A DNA stretch of 64,000 bases. Source: Muscardinus avellanarius. Taxonomy: Eukaryota > Chordata > Mammalia > Rodentia > Gliridae. The DNA lies in assembly GCA_963383645.1 (NCBI GenBank), contig OY726569.1, positions 72,704,635-72,768,634 on the forward strand. Direction: 5' to 3'. Under the pieces are notes generated by a model. The model saw nothing but the letters and a program-made list of their open reading frames with translations, did not search any database and was not told where the DNA came from. Numbering within the stretch: the first letter of the stretch is position 1; each line of letters opens with the position of its first letter. This document shows, one piece after another, positions 53,486 to 64,000 of this stretch. Both the position numbers and the translations under genes were made by a program.

Positions 53486-55232
53486 TCACTTCTCACTTTT
53501 CCTGTTACTCTCATAATTGTAAATTTAATCAGCAGCCCCAGGAGATCCTAAGGGCAATCTTCTGGAAATTGTCAAAGTGTTGACAATTTGATGGTCGGAA
53601 CCCCATGGAAACAGTATTTTGGGAATGGTCATGGTGTTGGGAACTGGATAGTTGGATCTGGAAATGTCAGCTATGTCTCTGATGAACGTAGCTGGCAGTA
53701 GATTCCCAAGTATTCAAGTGCGTCATCAGAGTTTCAGCAGTGTGTTGCCTTTGTGGTTTCTTCATAGAGTTTTCCACCATGTGTCTCTCGTTCCTAGACA
53801 CTGCACCTGGTTTGCACAGCTACAGCTCCTCTCTCTTGTATTTTGTAGTTGTTTGTTCAATCTCAAAGATGATTAGTTACTTGAGATATGCAGACGTTGG
53901 ACCTATTCGTGAGACCAGAGCTTGCTTCTTGGTGATCACAGACAGGTCATAATAGTATTTCATTTTCTTAAGTCTGAATAATGTTAAAGGAGAATTGACT
54001 CATTTGAGTTAAAGGAGGTACTGAAAGAAAACTATATTATTTATCTTCATTAGTACTGTGTGTGGGGGAAACCCCTGTGTTGTTTATTATATTTGGTAAA
54101 GAAAGAAACAAAGAGGAATAGTTGTTTCTTCCCATAGTAATTTCAGACTCGGAAAGATCTGCTCATTCATCAACTGTAGTTACACCTCTCCCAAGCTCAA
54201 TTTTTTTTATGGTCTTCAATTTTGCAATCATTTTGAATTGAGTATTTCCCCCCTCTTTCTGCCACATATTTTTGTACACACCCTTCTTCCCTCCCCTCTG
54301 CCATACCTTTGTTTCCTTGAGAAACAGGAGAGTGTACCTCTTAGAATAAATATTTCTTTGTGCAGTTTGACTTACTTGTGCTTCAGGGGCTGTCAGTGTA
54401 TACACAATAGAGAAGGCATTGGAGGCTCTCGGGCAAGCCACGTCAGCACTCTGTGCATGTTGAGGCCAAAGAGCACGTTAAGCAGGCTGCAGAGAGTTTA
54501 ACAAGTCAGAACATTTTACAATTTCCATATTTATCAAACATGTCAAGGGATGGGATCACAAAGCCTTCCAGGGATTAACTGCCTCTAGGACTTGGGCTGT
54601 TATTATTAAGATGGAGGAAGCCAAGTTCTCAACACCCCATGATTTGCTCTAATAACCACAAGAGTCAGAATGTAGGTGATCCTTGCTGAATGAAAGGTAA
54701 TCCTGAGGCTAAAATGCTCTTTGAATGGAAGAGAAAAAAAAAATCTCTCAACAGATGAAACTACGTGCGAATCTTTCTGACTGAGCTTAGGAGTTTGAAG
54801 TTTATTTACCTAGAGCTTCAATTTTATTAAGTTTCTGGTTGGTGGTTCTTGACCTTTGACACTTGCAGACTATGAAGCGTCAGCTGAAGGTGCTCTGAAA
54901 CCTGCAGATGTTCCCCAGCCGAGTTGGCCATTGGCTTTTTGGGTATTGGCAAAACATTCTAGAGTTCTTATTTGTTTTCAGATGTTTGGAGTTTGGCAGA
55001 TCCTAAGATGTGCTCTGCCAAGCACTTTCCTTTGAATTTTTTGTACAGGACTATCTTGGGTGGAATTTTATTGGCGATTCATTTGTGTTACACTGATCAG
55101 AATGCTATTTGGAAACAGATATGTGATGTCTGGAAAATATCAGGATTTTTTTTTTTTTGTACCAACTTTTTCTTAGATGGGGAGAAAAAAAATTGAATTC
55201 AAGTCTTAAATGTTTTCAATGAGATTTGGAAC
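53486..55232. other. Repeat-poor block of 1.7 kb
   Basis: No transposon or exon recognised. ORFs at 53652-53952, 54163-54441 and 54238-54501 overlap on both strands without a domain. Confidence 0.4.
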
Positions 55233-55242
55233 TTGAAATCTT

Positions 55243-55467
55243 TTTGTTTTGTTTTGTTTTGTTTTTTGCAGGTTTGGGGATGGAGCCCAGAGGCATTTGA
55301 CCTCCGAGCTACACCCCCTACCCAATTTTTTATTCTTTATTTTGAATTAGGGTCTCACTGAGTTGCAGACGGCCTTGCTAAGTAGCTGAGGCTGTCCACG
55401 AACTGTGATCCTCTGGTCTCAGCCTCCCAAATGCTGGAATTATAAGCGTGCGTCACCACGCCCGGCT
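55243..55467 (-). mobile_element. Subfamily-B SINE, TSD ttgaaatctt
   Basis: (TTTTG)n tail, caggtttggggatggagccc, ggcatttgacctccgagcta, accccctaccc, gaggctgtccacgaac, cgtcaccacgcccggc. The duplication occurs at 55233-55242 and 55468-55477. Confidence 0.96.
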
Positions 55468-55477
55468 TTGAAATCTT

Positions 55478-57190
55478 GAACTAAGTACTGGTTTCCAAAA
55501 TTTTCTATAGTGTTCTCTCCACAAAACCAAACCAGACTGCTTCTTGAGTGTAGAAGTACAGAGTTGATCTGTAACCGTGGGCCAATAATTAATTTAAAAT
55601 TAATATTAAGAAAGGTTTTCAAGTAGTAAATAGTAAGAGCAACCCACTTCTGGAGAAATAAATTAGGATTGTTTTTAAAAAGGGTACCATAGAGACTAAG
55701 CATAAGGTATATCTTTGGTACAAACTCCAAGTTGCCAGAGATGACAGACCCCTGAGAAGACGAGGGTTATAAAAAGTGCCATGAGGTAGCTTTTCCATTA
55801 CAGTCTGTATGTAGAAAAGGTTGTAAAAGAAAGAAGCATGCTGTGACTTTACCAATGAGGATTAACCCATAAAATTTTAAAAGAACTCGGAAAGGACCTG
55901 CGTAAATATGGCTCCTGACTACTCATTGCCCGTCAGGTTGCAGGGAAGAATGATGTTAAAACAGGCTGTGGCTTGTCTATCAGCCTCCTATCTTTTGTAA
56001 CTGGCCCAGAAAAAGCAACAACTTGAATGATGACTCTGTCTCCTTGCGAAAACAACAGTGCAAGTAAGCATAACAAAAGAGAAGGAAGCAGCCTCCTCAA
56101 CAAGTTGACGTGGAAATCTTCATGTTCAAGTGATTTTGAAACCAACTCGTAGGAAGTGTTGGGAAATTCTAGTTCAGAATTCTGCAAGCTGTTAAAAACG
56201 GGGAGAGAGATGGAGATGTTTTATTTGCTTCAAATGATGAAATGAAGGAAATTATAAGCATATCATTGGGCCAGTCTTGACTGTTTTCTTTTCTCTCTTA
56301 ATTCAGATGTTCTCCAAACTGTTTAAAATGCTAAAAAGCCAGATCTGTTTTGGAGCCTTGATTGTACACAGGCACTGACTAAGCTGGTCAGAGATATTAG
56401 GGAATCTGTAGAGATCCATGTCAGCTGAGGTCGAAACATTTTAAAATCAGGTTAAGTTTCCACAATTTCCTATACCTTAAGTATTCATCTGGGTATAAGG
56501 AATATTTGTGGTTTTTTCTTAAACTTTAGTCCTTAAATTAATAAAGTTGACTTATTTTTTCCTTCACTTTTCTCTCTGTCTGTCTTCTCATCCTTCAGTC
56601 CTTTCCTTTCTTGCTGGCTACAATCTAATCAGTAGATGTTTATTATTCACTGGTAGGGATATATATATATATATATATTTTTTTTTTTTTCCCACCTGTA
56701 ATATGTTACAGCAGGCAGGGTTTTTGTGAAGTTGAAAGGATGGATCCCATGAGTCAATTTTAAGACATTTGGAATGCCTTACTACTACCTTATGAAAAGC
56801 ACACCTTAAGTTTGGATAATAGAGAATATAGGTGAGCATTTTAAGGGTAGTTCTTATTTTATACTTATCTCCCACCGTGCCTTTTACACAGTAGGGGCTG
56901 AATAAAATTGTTATTGATTTTAATAAGTTAATTTTTTTTAGTATAAGGGAAGATCATTTAGTTCTGTATATTAATATATAATCCAGGAATGGTGAGTGCT
57001 ATTTTCGGCCCCAAATCCAATAACCTTATGGGAAACAAAACCAGTGAGGATTATATAAGTAAAAAGTAATTTAGTTTTTACAGGTTGTTATTTTGTAGAG
57101 GGAAGTATAAAATGTTCTGCACATCTGCATTTAAAATTAAAATTGAGAAACAAAGCATTCTCATGTGTATACATTATATTAAATAAGAAT
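55478..57190. other. Repeat-poor block of 1.7 kb
   Basis: No SINE, LINE or exon recognised. A short (TA)n followed by T12 lies at 56659-56690. Confidence 0.4.
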
Positions 57191-57193
57191 TTT

Positions 57194-57379
57194 CTTTTTG
57201 TAGTGCAGGATTGAATCCAGGGGCACTCTACCACTGAGCTACATCCCCAGGCCCTTTTATTTCATATATTGAGACAGGAGTTTTACTAAGTTACCCAGGC
57301 TGGCCTCAAACTTGAGATCCTTTTACCTCAGCCTCCCGAGTCACTGGGATTACAGGTGTGCACCACTGCACCCAACATG
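57194..57379 (-). mobile_element. B1-ID SINE, old type
   Basis: gcaggattgaatccaggggc and the B1 words ttacccaggctggcctcaaa, which lack the internal duplication and are closer to ordinary B1/Alu. It may represent an ancestral form of the family. Confidence 0.82.
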
Positions 57380-57571
57380 AGACAATAATTTGAAAATATT
57401 TTAGCCACACATTTATTAATGTTCTGCAACAGCTATTAGTGACTTGGGGATAGGCCACATTGTCATATAGGATAAGAGAAAAGTGAGGAAGATATGTAAA
57501 TCCCCAGGGATGATGATTTAATTGCCTTATGACACTTAGGAAAAGGAAAGTTTTCTAGGTTTTAAAATTAT

Positions 57572-57756
57572 TCACATACTTGTAATCCCAGCACTTGGGA
57601 GGCTGAGACAGGAGGATCGCACAGGTTCGAAGCCAGCCTCAGCAACTTAGTGAGACCCTGTTTCCAAGTAAAATATAAAATAGGTCTGGGAATGTAGCCC
57701 GGAGGTAGAAAAGCCCCTAGGTTCCATCCCCAGTACCACAAAAAAAAAAAAAACTA
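57572..57756 (+). mobile_element. B1-ID SINE, 5'-truncated
   Basis: Starts within the left monomer at cacatacttgtaatcccagc. Flanks aattattca and aactattca look like a target duplication with one mismatch. Confidence 0.9.
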
Positions 57757-57769
57757 TTCAGTTTTATAT

Positions 57770-57979
57770 TTGCTGGGCGTGTTGGCACACGCTTGTAATC
57801 CCCGCGCTTGGGAGGCTGAGACAGGAGGATTGCACAGGTTTGAAGCCAGCCTAGCTACTGAGTGAAGCTCTCAGCAACCCAGTGAGACCCTGTTTCCAAA
57901 TAAAGTATAAAAATAGGTCTGGGAGTATAGTCCGAAGGTAGAAAAGCCCCTGGATTTCACCTCCAGTACTGCACGCGCG

Positions 57980-58040
<61 letters not shown>
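57770..58040 (+). mobile_element. B1-ID SINE with (CG/CA)n tail
   Basis: gctgggcgtgttggcacacg to ccagtactgcacgcgcgc, followed by alternating CG then CA units (57972-58039). Confidence 0.94.
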
Positions 58041-58041
<1 letters not shown>

Positions 58042-58047
58042 GTATTT

Positions 58048-58160
58048 TGCTGGGTGCAGTGGTACATGCCTGTAATCCCAGTACAGTACTTGGAAAACTG
58101 AGACAGGATCATACGTTCTGGGCCAGTGTGCAACACTTTAGTGAGACTATTTTATTTTAG

Positions 58161-58248
<88 letters not shown>

Positions 58249-58527
58249 TTGCAGTACTGGAGATGGAACCCAGAGGCATTCTACCCCTGAGCTACACTCC
58301 AGCCCTATTTTTTATTCTTTATTTTGAAACAGGGTCTCACTGAGTTGCAAAGGGCCTCACTAAGGCTGAGGCTGTCTGTGAACCTTGATCCTCCTGTCTC
58401 AGCCTCTCAAATGCTGGGATGACAAGCTTGCACCACAATGCCTGGCTGCGAGACTCTTTTTTTTAAAAAATAATTTTTTTAGAGGTCTGGGGTATAATTT
58501 AAAGGTAGAGTCACCATGGGTCAGTCC

Positions 58528-58578
<51 letters not shown>
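58048..58578 (+). mobile_element. B1-ID SINE split by a nested SINE, (CA)n tail
   Basis: Left monomer gctgggtgcagtggtacatg ... agtgagactattttatttta (58048-58162). It resumes after the nested element as gcgagactcttttttttaaa and ID part gaggtctggggtataattta, then CA units (58534-58577). Confidence 0.88.
58163..58449 (-). mobile_element. Nested B1-ID SINE with (TTG)n(TTA)n tail
   Basis: gcagtactggagatggaacc through caccacaatgcctggct. Its tail is an array of about 11 TTG and 16 TTA units (58163-58247). gagactatttt and gagactctttt flank the insertion as a diverged duplication. Confidence 0.9.
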
Positions 58579-58628
58579 TCATCAAGTCTAGCAATAGAGG
58601 CTTTCCTCATTCTTCTCTTCTTAGTTAT

Positions 58629-58656
58629 AGCAGCAGCAGCAGCAGCAGCAGCAGCA
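58629..58656. repeat. (CAG)9 trinucleotide repeat
   Basis: Nine CAG/AGC units in non-coding sequence. Confidence 0.95.
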
Positions 58657-58960
58657 TTCCTGGCCCTCCAGTGAAAGTTGCAGAACACCACACCTCGCTG
58701 TCAGAAGGAGCTTCTGTGGAAGTGCTAGATCACCTTGTAGCCTTTCAGAGCATGGCTCTCAAGATCTTTTAAATTCATCTATGCATTCTGTAGATCCCAG
58801 TATAAAATAGGACTGTCTATTGATACTTCTGTGTAAATCAGACAAAATTATCTTGAGGTCCAGTTTGCTTACTGGGTAAATGATCTCCTGTTTTAGTACA
58901 ATGCTTATATAATTGTACTTTAACTTTTGAGAAAGTTTTTGTTAAGAATAATAAGATTCT
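58657..58960. other. Unique sequence
   Basis: No repeat or gene recognised. Confidence 0.4.
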
Positions 58961-58964
58961 TTTG

Positions 58965-59176
58965 TATATGTGCTTGGGGGCTATGGAGGATTGAACCCAG
59001 GGGCATTCTACTTCTGTGCTACATATACCCCAAGCCCTGTTTTATTATTTTTATTTAGAAATGGTCTCAGTTGCTGAGAACCTCGATAAGTTGCTGAGGC
59101 TGCCTTCCAACCTGTAATCCTCCTGTCTCAGCCTCCCAAGTACTGGAATGACAGGCTTGTGCCACCAGGACCCACT
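58965..59176 (-). mobile_element. B1-ID SINE
   Basis: ctatggaggattgaacccag to gtgccaccaggacccact. The internal left-monomer segment is present twice but diverged. Confidence 0.86.
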
Positions 59177-59595
59177 AGAATTCTTTATTTTTTTAATTTA
59201 GCATTTTATGTGTTCTCACACTATGAAGAGACCATTTATCATTATATACTCACTACAAAAGACTTTATTATAATATGTGTCTACCTAAATAAGGTGTCTT
59301 TATATCTCTAAAGGTACAGTTTCTACTTAGAAATAAACCGAAGAGTCTATTTGGTTTTTTTTTATACATTGAAAAATTTTATTCAGAAAGAATAGCATGT
59401 GGACAACTTCCAAAGAAGTAGAGGTAACAAAAGGAAAATAATGTTTATTATAATAGGCGTGGTCATGTCACTGAGGGAGCCAAGGCATTTAACAGAGAGA
59501 AAAGAGAATTCTATCAATCTCAACTTTCCAGGGACAGTAAATCCCCCTACTGGTTCCTACTGGTGCAGAGTCCCATCAAAATTAAACATTTTCAA

Positions 59596-59597
<2 letters not shown>
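59177..59597. other. Unique sequence
   Basis: No repeat or gene recognised. Confidence 0.4.
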
Positions 59598-59598
<1 letters not shown>

Positions 59599-59647
<49 letters not shown>

Positions 59648-59854
59648 GCACGCGCGCGCGCACGTTATTTGAGGGTAGGAGCCTTCTATCTCTAGGCTAC
59701 ACTCCCAGCCCTATTTTGCTTTTTATTTGGAAACAGGGTCTTGCTAAGTTGCTGAGAGCTTCAATAAGGAGCTGAGGCTGGTCTTGAACCTGTAATCCCT
59801 CTGTCTCAGCCTCCCAAGTACTGGGATTACACGTATACACTACCATGCCTGGTT
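59599..59854 (-). mobile_element. B1-ID SINE with (TG)n and CG tail
   Basis: (TG)n at 59599-59646, then ttgcacgcgcgcgcgcacg, ID remnant gggtaggagccttctatctc and a B1 monomer ending accatgcctggtt. Confidence 0.92.
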
Positions 59855-60757
59855 CGTGTTAACCGTCTTACAAAATTTATCTCCTTCCACAGCACTTTAT
59901 TATAAAAAATCTTGAGTTTATGGTTCAGAGAATGCCAATCATGGAGTCTCTCGGTGGGCTTCCTTGTATAAAAAGAATGTAGACAAAAGGGAAAAAAAAG
60001 CTAGATATTTTCTGTGGATGCTTTTTGAAATTTTGCATTGATGCTTCATTCTAGAGGGAAGGAGGAAGGCCCTGTCTGTATAAAGAATGAAATATTTTCA
60101 CCTGAAACCTTATCTGCAGTGTTTAGTATGTCAACAGGTTCTAAATAGCGAAGAAGTCTTATTGGAGTAAAGGCTGCTTTGAAGATGATATGGAAATATT
60201 TGTTGGGTCCAGTCCTCCAACGCCTGGATGAAGTTTATACAGGAGTAACTGAACTTTACAATATTTAGATAGCCACGTAGTGAGTAATCGAAACATTCTC
60301 TCACTAAATTTATCTCACTAAATCTCATTTAGTGAGAGGTTAAGATCAGCTTGCCTAAGAGTTTATATGATAGAACAGAGTCCGGGAACCAGTAACTTGG
60401 ACGCTTTGTTAGCTGTTAGAAAAGTTGGGCCAGGCCAGCACTTTCCCTGTAAGGGTGCCAGGACGCGGTAGAGACACTACGCTGGCTCTTTTGCCAACAT
60501 CCATAGCACAGCCACTCCGCCTAGCTTGCTCAGTTGCTCCTGGCCCTCAACTTCACTCTCCAAACACCAGCATATTCTCCAGATGCAGGTGATCTGGGGC
60601 TGCTGCAGGTTTTCTTAGAAGTACTGTGAAGACTCGAGATTTTGTAGCCAATTCCAAACAGTCCTCCAGGATATAGCTTGGGTTGCCCCTGTGTATCCAC
60701 GACCACATTACCATGGCCAACATGGTAATCCAGGCCTTTATGACTTCTTTCCCCCTT
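59855..60757. other. Unique sequence with a short inverted repeat
   Basis: No gene recognised. ctctcactaaat (60298-60309) and its reverse complement atttagtgagag (60327-60338) form a perfect 12-bp inverted repeat. A further ctcactaaat lies in the loop. Confidence 0.5.
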
Positions 60758-60758
60758 T

Positions 60759-60926
60759 TTCTTTGGTAATGGAAGCTGACTCCAGGGACTCTACCTCTGA
60801 GCTATACTCCCGGACCTATTTTATTTTTTGTTTGGAGACAGGGTTTCACTAAGTTTTAGAGGCTGGCTTTGAACTGGGATCCTCCCAAGTACTGGGATTC
60901 CAGGCATGCACCACCACACCCAGCTC
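60759..60926 (-). mobile_element. B1-ID SINE, shortened
   Basis: tgactccagggactctacct, a left monomer with one internal copy, end gcaccaccacacccagct. Confidence 0.85.
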
Positions 60927-61550
60927 TTTCATGACTCTACAGGCTCCTATCAGCCATCTGGCTTCTTCCTGCAGTAGTCACCCTCTTACATACCATTTCC
61001 AGATTTATCTTTCTGCAGCGTTTCTCTCATGTCATTCCCTTGCTCTAGGATGCAGTGAACATCCAGCCTGAGTATCTCAGCTTGTCCTTGGAGACCTCTG
61101 TCCTCCCGCTGCTCACCATGCAGCCACTTTTATTCCCCACTCCAACACGAAACTCCTTTCTGGCCCAGTGGCGTGCATTTCAATTTATATACTTTTGATA
61201 GTGTTTTTTCATAGGTCCAGGAAAACCTTTCTTTTTAATTTATCTAATCCTCCAGTCTTCTATGAACTATTTTCTAATTCAGTTCACCTAGGTCTTTCCT
61301 TTCTCCGTATGTCCCTTATAGATAGTATCCAACAGAAGAAACCATGTTTCTCTGGAAGTCATTTTCCCCTCATTAGATTATGAACTTCATTGCAGATGTG
61401 GTGATGGCGAAGCTGGTTTGCTTCACAAGCAATTCCTTTTCCTTTCCTTCTTCAGCTCAGTCTCCTTCCTCAACACCTTTCCTTGATAATTCACACCATT
61501 GCACTATATCCTTTTATCATCTTTTCTTCTGACTCATCAGTATAACAGCA
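60927..61550 (+). repeat. Possible L2 3' relic, otherwise unique
   Basis: catgtcattcccttgctcta and attagattatgaacttcatt are weakly like L2 3' words. The evidence is thin. Confidence 0.35.
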
Positions 61551-61677
61551 TACCCTAATAATGTGTATAATTTTCAGTTTACAACAAAAAGCTTATCTTA
61601 ATAATATTGCATAATATTTGTTCATGTAAGACATTCTGTCAATCCTGCATAAAAAATTACATGAAGAATCCCACATA

Positions 61678-61748
61678 GAAGGAGTGTAGCTCAGTGACAG
61701 AGTGCTTGTCTGGCGTGCAAGAGGGCCTGGGTTTGATCCCCAGAGTCC
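61678..61748 (+). mobile_element. Stand-alone ID element (tRNA-derived)
   Basis: gagtgtagctcagtgacaga (A box region), gtgcttgtctggcgtgcaag (anticodon-arm-like) and gggtttgatccccagagtc (B box) give an almost complete tRNA-Ala-like unit with no B1 part. There is no CCA-type or terminator signal of a working tRNA gene. It is the closest copy in the window to the presumed source of the right monomer. Confidence 0.8.
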
Positions 61749-61781
61749 CCGCCCCCAGAGAATCCTACATCAAGAAATAAA

Positions 61782-61990
61782 ATGGAGTGGCTGTGGTGGT
61801 GCACACCTGTATCCCAGTACTTGGGAGTCTGACAGGATCACAGGTTTGCATCTAGCCTCAGCAACTCAGCGAGGGCCTCCGCAACTTGGTGAGACCCTGT
61901 TTCAAAATAAAAAATGAATTAGGGCTGAGGGTGTAGAATGTCACTGTTTTCGATCCTCAGTATCTAAATAAATAAACAAATAAACAAAGA
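61782..61990 (+). mobile_element. B1-ID SINE with AAAT/AAAC tail
   Basis: gagtggctgtggtggtgcac through cgatcctcagtatc and an AAAT/AAAC-rich tail. The ID part has a deletion between gtgtagaatg and tcactg. Confidence 0.87.
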
Positions 61991-62075
61991 AAAGTACCTG
62001 GAATTGCATCACCATGAACAGTCCACAGTGAACATTTTGGTTGCTATCTCTCCTTATCTCTGTTTATACAAACAT

Positions 62076-62077
62076 GC

Positions 62078-62127
<50 letters not shown>
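62076..62127. repeat. (TG)n(TA)n(CA)n self-complementary microsatellite
   Basis: About 11 TG, 10 TA and 5 CA units. Because CA complements TG, the array can fold back on itself around the TA core. Confidence 0.95.
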
Positions 62128-62403
62128 GTCAGTGTCATACTGTTTTTTCCATGAATGTCTTCTTAAAAAATGCAGAATGTTTTGGAGAGTGACATTTATC
62201 TTCCCTCTTCTCAACATTCCTTCAGGCATCCACGTTAATAATCTGTGTGTTTAATCATACCAACCCCATGTAACATATGCAGATACATTATATACAATGA
62301 TATAAATGAGAAGGAGTGGTTTTTGCCAAAATAGGATCATTGTTTATACAGTTATTTGGATCTCATTTTTTTCCACTTAATTCGGTATTAAGAACATCCT
62401 TCC

Positions 62404-62612
62404 AGCTGGGTGTGGTGGCACATGCCTGGAATCCCAGTTATTTAGGAAGCTAAGACTGGAGGATCACAGGTTCACGGCCAGCCTCAGCAACTTAGTGAGC
62501 CCCTCAACAACCTAATGAGATGCTGTTTCAGAAATAAAAAAAATATAAAGGGCTGGGAGCATAGATTGGAAATAGAATGCTCCTGGGTTTAATCCCTACT
62601 ACCAAAGAAAGA
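62404..62612 (+). mobile_element. B1-ID SINE
   Basis: cagctgggtgtggtggcaca to gggtttaatccctactacca with a purine-rich tail. Diverged. Confidence 0.88.
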
Positions 62613-62663
62613 GAAAGTGAAGGATTGAAAGGGAGAAAGAAAATCCTTCTAAAAAATGTTTTG

Positions 62664-62873
62664 TTTTTTTTTTTTTTTGTGGTACTGGGGATGGAACACA
62701 GGGGCGTTCTATCTCTGAGCTACACCCTCAGCCCTATATTTTATTTTTTTAAATTTTGAAACAGGGTCTCACTGTGTTGCAAGGGGCCTCACTAACTAGC
62801 TGAAGCTGTCTGCGAACCTCCTGTCTCAGCCTCCCAAATGCTAGGATTACAAGCTTGTGCCACCATGGCTGGC
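62664..62873 (-). mobile_element. B1-ID SINE with TSD
   Basis: gtggtactggggatggaaca through ccaccatggctggct. ctaaaaaatgtttt and ctaagaaaatgtttt flank it with minor differences. Confidence 0.92.
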
Positions 62874-63087
62874 TCCTAAGAAAATGTTTTATGTTCAACT
62901 CTAGAAGAAATATTAACAAGAGGATAGAATTAGTAAGGGGAAATTTATTAAGTGACCAAATACTAAATTGCTGTTTTCTGTATCATTAAATAACAGCTTA
63001 ATAGAAAAAGATAATCGTTTTCTTCATAGCAATGTCAAAATCTATAAAATGCTTAAGAGTAAGCTGAAAGGGAAAGTTTGTATATGT

Positions 63088-63291
63088 GTGTGGGGAGGGG
63101 AGGAGTTCTGGGGATTGAATTCAGGGCCATTCTACCTCTGAGCTATCCCCTCAGCCCTATTCTTTTGTTTTGAAATACATTCTCACTAAGTTGCTGAGGC
63201 TGACCGTGAACCTGCAGTCCTCCCAAGTACTGGGAGCCTATCTCAGCCTCCCAAGTACTGGGCTTACGAGTGTGTGCCATCATACCCGGTG
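63088..63291 (-). mobile_element. B1-ID SINE with internal 14-bp duplication
   Basis: gttctggggattgaattcag to gccatcatacccggt. tcccaagtactggg occurs twice in tandem (about 63222-63235 and 63250-63263), a local slippage product. Confidence 0.87.
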
Positions 63292-63359
63292 AAGGTTTTT
63301 TTTTTTAACTTTGAATTTTTTGAAAATTCAAGATTCTAGAAATCTGGAACTTTCTCTTT

Positions 63360-63608
63360 TTTTTGGTGGTACTGGGGGTGGAACCCAGAATCTTTCTACC
63401 TCTGGGCTATACTTCCAGACCTTTTTTTTTTTTTTTTTTTTTGCGGGCTTGGGGATGGAACCCAGAGGCATTTGACCTCTGAGCTACTCCCCCTGCCCAT
63501 TTTTTTATTCTTTATTTTGAAACAGGGTCTCACTGAGTTGCAGAGGGCCTCACTAAGTAGCTGAGGCTGTCTGCGAACAGCGATCCTCCAGTCTCAGCCT
63601 CCCAAATG
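63360..63608 (-). mobile_element. Composite SINE: ID part of one copy joined to a 5'-truncated subfamily-B SINE
   Basis: Low-coordinate side: T8 then ggtggtactgggggtggaac and ctccagacc-type linker of a common SINE (63361-63420). A T22 run follows, and then a subfamily-B copy (cgggcttggggatggaaccc to cagcctcccaaatgct) that stops before its B1 5' end. The words tggaactttctc (63346-63357) and tggaactttcct (63611-63622) flank the whole composite, so both parts probably entered in one event. Confidence 0.85.
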
Positions 63609-63692
63609 CTGTGGAACTTTCCTTTTTAGTTTATTCTTAAGCTGTAAAGGGGACAGTTATCCTTTCTTTATTAAGCTGTTTACTTAATGATA

Positions 63693-63773
63693 CAGAGGCA
63701 GGGATGAGGGTGTAGCTCAGAGATAGAATGGCCCTGGGTTCAATCTCCAGTACAACAATAGCAACAACAACAA
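63693..63773 (+). mobile_element. ID-monomer fragment
   Basis: ggatgagggtgtagctcaga, gggttcaatctccagtacaa and an AAC-rich tail. The B1 part is absent. Confidence 0.75.
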
Positions 63774-64000
63774 ACTCTGGATGAGTAATGTTAAAGTTTA
63801 TATAGAAAAATTGGTGTTTGAGTTCTGCTGCACAGTAGGCTGACTATAGATAATGGTAATTGTAATATATTTCAAAAAAACTAGAAGTAATGATTGGGAA
63901 TGTTTCATCACAAAAATATGATAAATGTCCAAGGCGCCAGATATGCTTACCCCGATTTATGCAATATGTACACATATCAACACTTCACGTTGATAACCTC

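Noticed and set aside
61678..61748. Possible tRNA-Ala gene
   Set aside because: It has tRNA-like A and B boxes but imperfect arms and the wording of ID retroposons. Called an ID element.

Overview
This window is mammalian nuclear DNA, most likely from a squirrel (family Sciuridae). The evidence is a dense population of dimeric SINEs. Each has a B1/Alu-like (7SL-derived) left monomer of about 120-130 bp, an A-rich linker, and a tRNA-Ala/ID-like right monomer of about 60-70 bp that ends in a 'ccccagtacc'-type motif and an A-rich or CA-rich tail. That B1+ID architecture is what I know from squirrels (MEN / B1-dID / STRID-type names, recalled rather than searched). Ancient mammalian repeats are also present: L2, MIR, MER5A-like, a Tigger/MER2-type transposon and several old L1 fragments. 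Base composition is AT-rich and microsatellites are common, mostly (CA)n.

I recognise no host protein-coding exon, no tRNA, rRNA or miRNA gene, and no CRISPR or other prokaryote-type system. The long ORFs are explained by L1, by microsatellites, by SINE sequence or by chance. The window is therefore intergenic or sits inside a large intron. The closest thing to a host gene is a degraded lysine/glutamate-rich coding-like stretch on the minus strand near 40.5-41.6 kb. It may be an unidentified retrocopy, and it has a small CpG cluster beside it. A 110-bp poly(A)-tailed insertion at 21.6 kb with perfect 10-bp target duplications is a second retrocopy-like insertion.

Layout: 0-1.1 kb unique; 1.1-6.9 kb SINE cluster; 7.7-9.6 kb a three-level nest (B1/Alu-like monomer interrupted by a solo LTR, itself interrupted by a 5'-truncated L1); 9.6-11.7 kb repeat-poor; 11.7-17.2 kb SINEs plus an L1 3' end carrying a SINE; 17.8-18.9 kb an ancient repeat of uncertain family; 19.5-31.8 kb SINEs with old L1 fragments; 31.8-32.8 kb unique; 33-48.5 kb SINEs, MIRs, L2, L1 tail, Tigger and the retrocopy candidate; 49.7-57.2 kb the most repeat-poor block, with MIR and MER5-like relics at 52.6-52.9 kb and one SINE at 55.2 kb; 57.2-64 kb a dense SINE and microsatellite cluster with nested and composite insertions.

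The most interesting material is in the SINEs. A subfamily with at least seven copies has the middle of its left monomer replaced by a perfect or near-perfect inverted repeat (aagccagc...gctggctt). Five of those copies also have the right-monomer B-box region replaced by a palindromic TTCCAGGAA-type motif. A second young subfamily (five copies) has different diagnostic positions. The nested insertions and target-site duplications allow a relative chronology to be read from the sequence.
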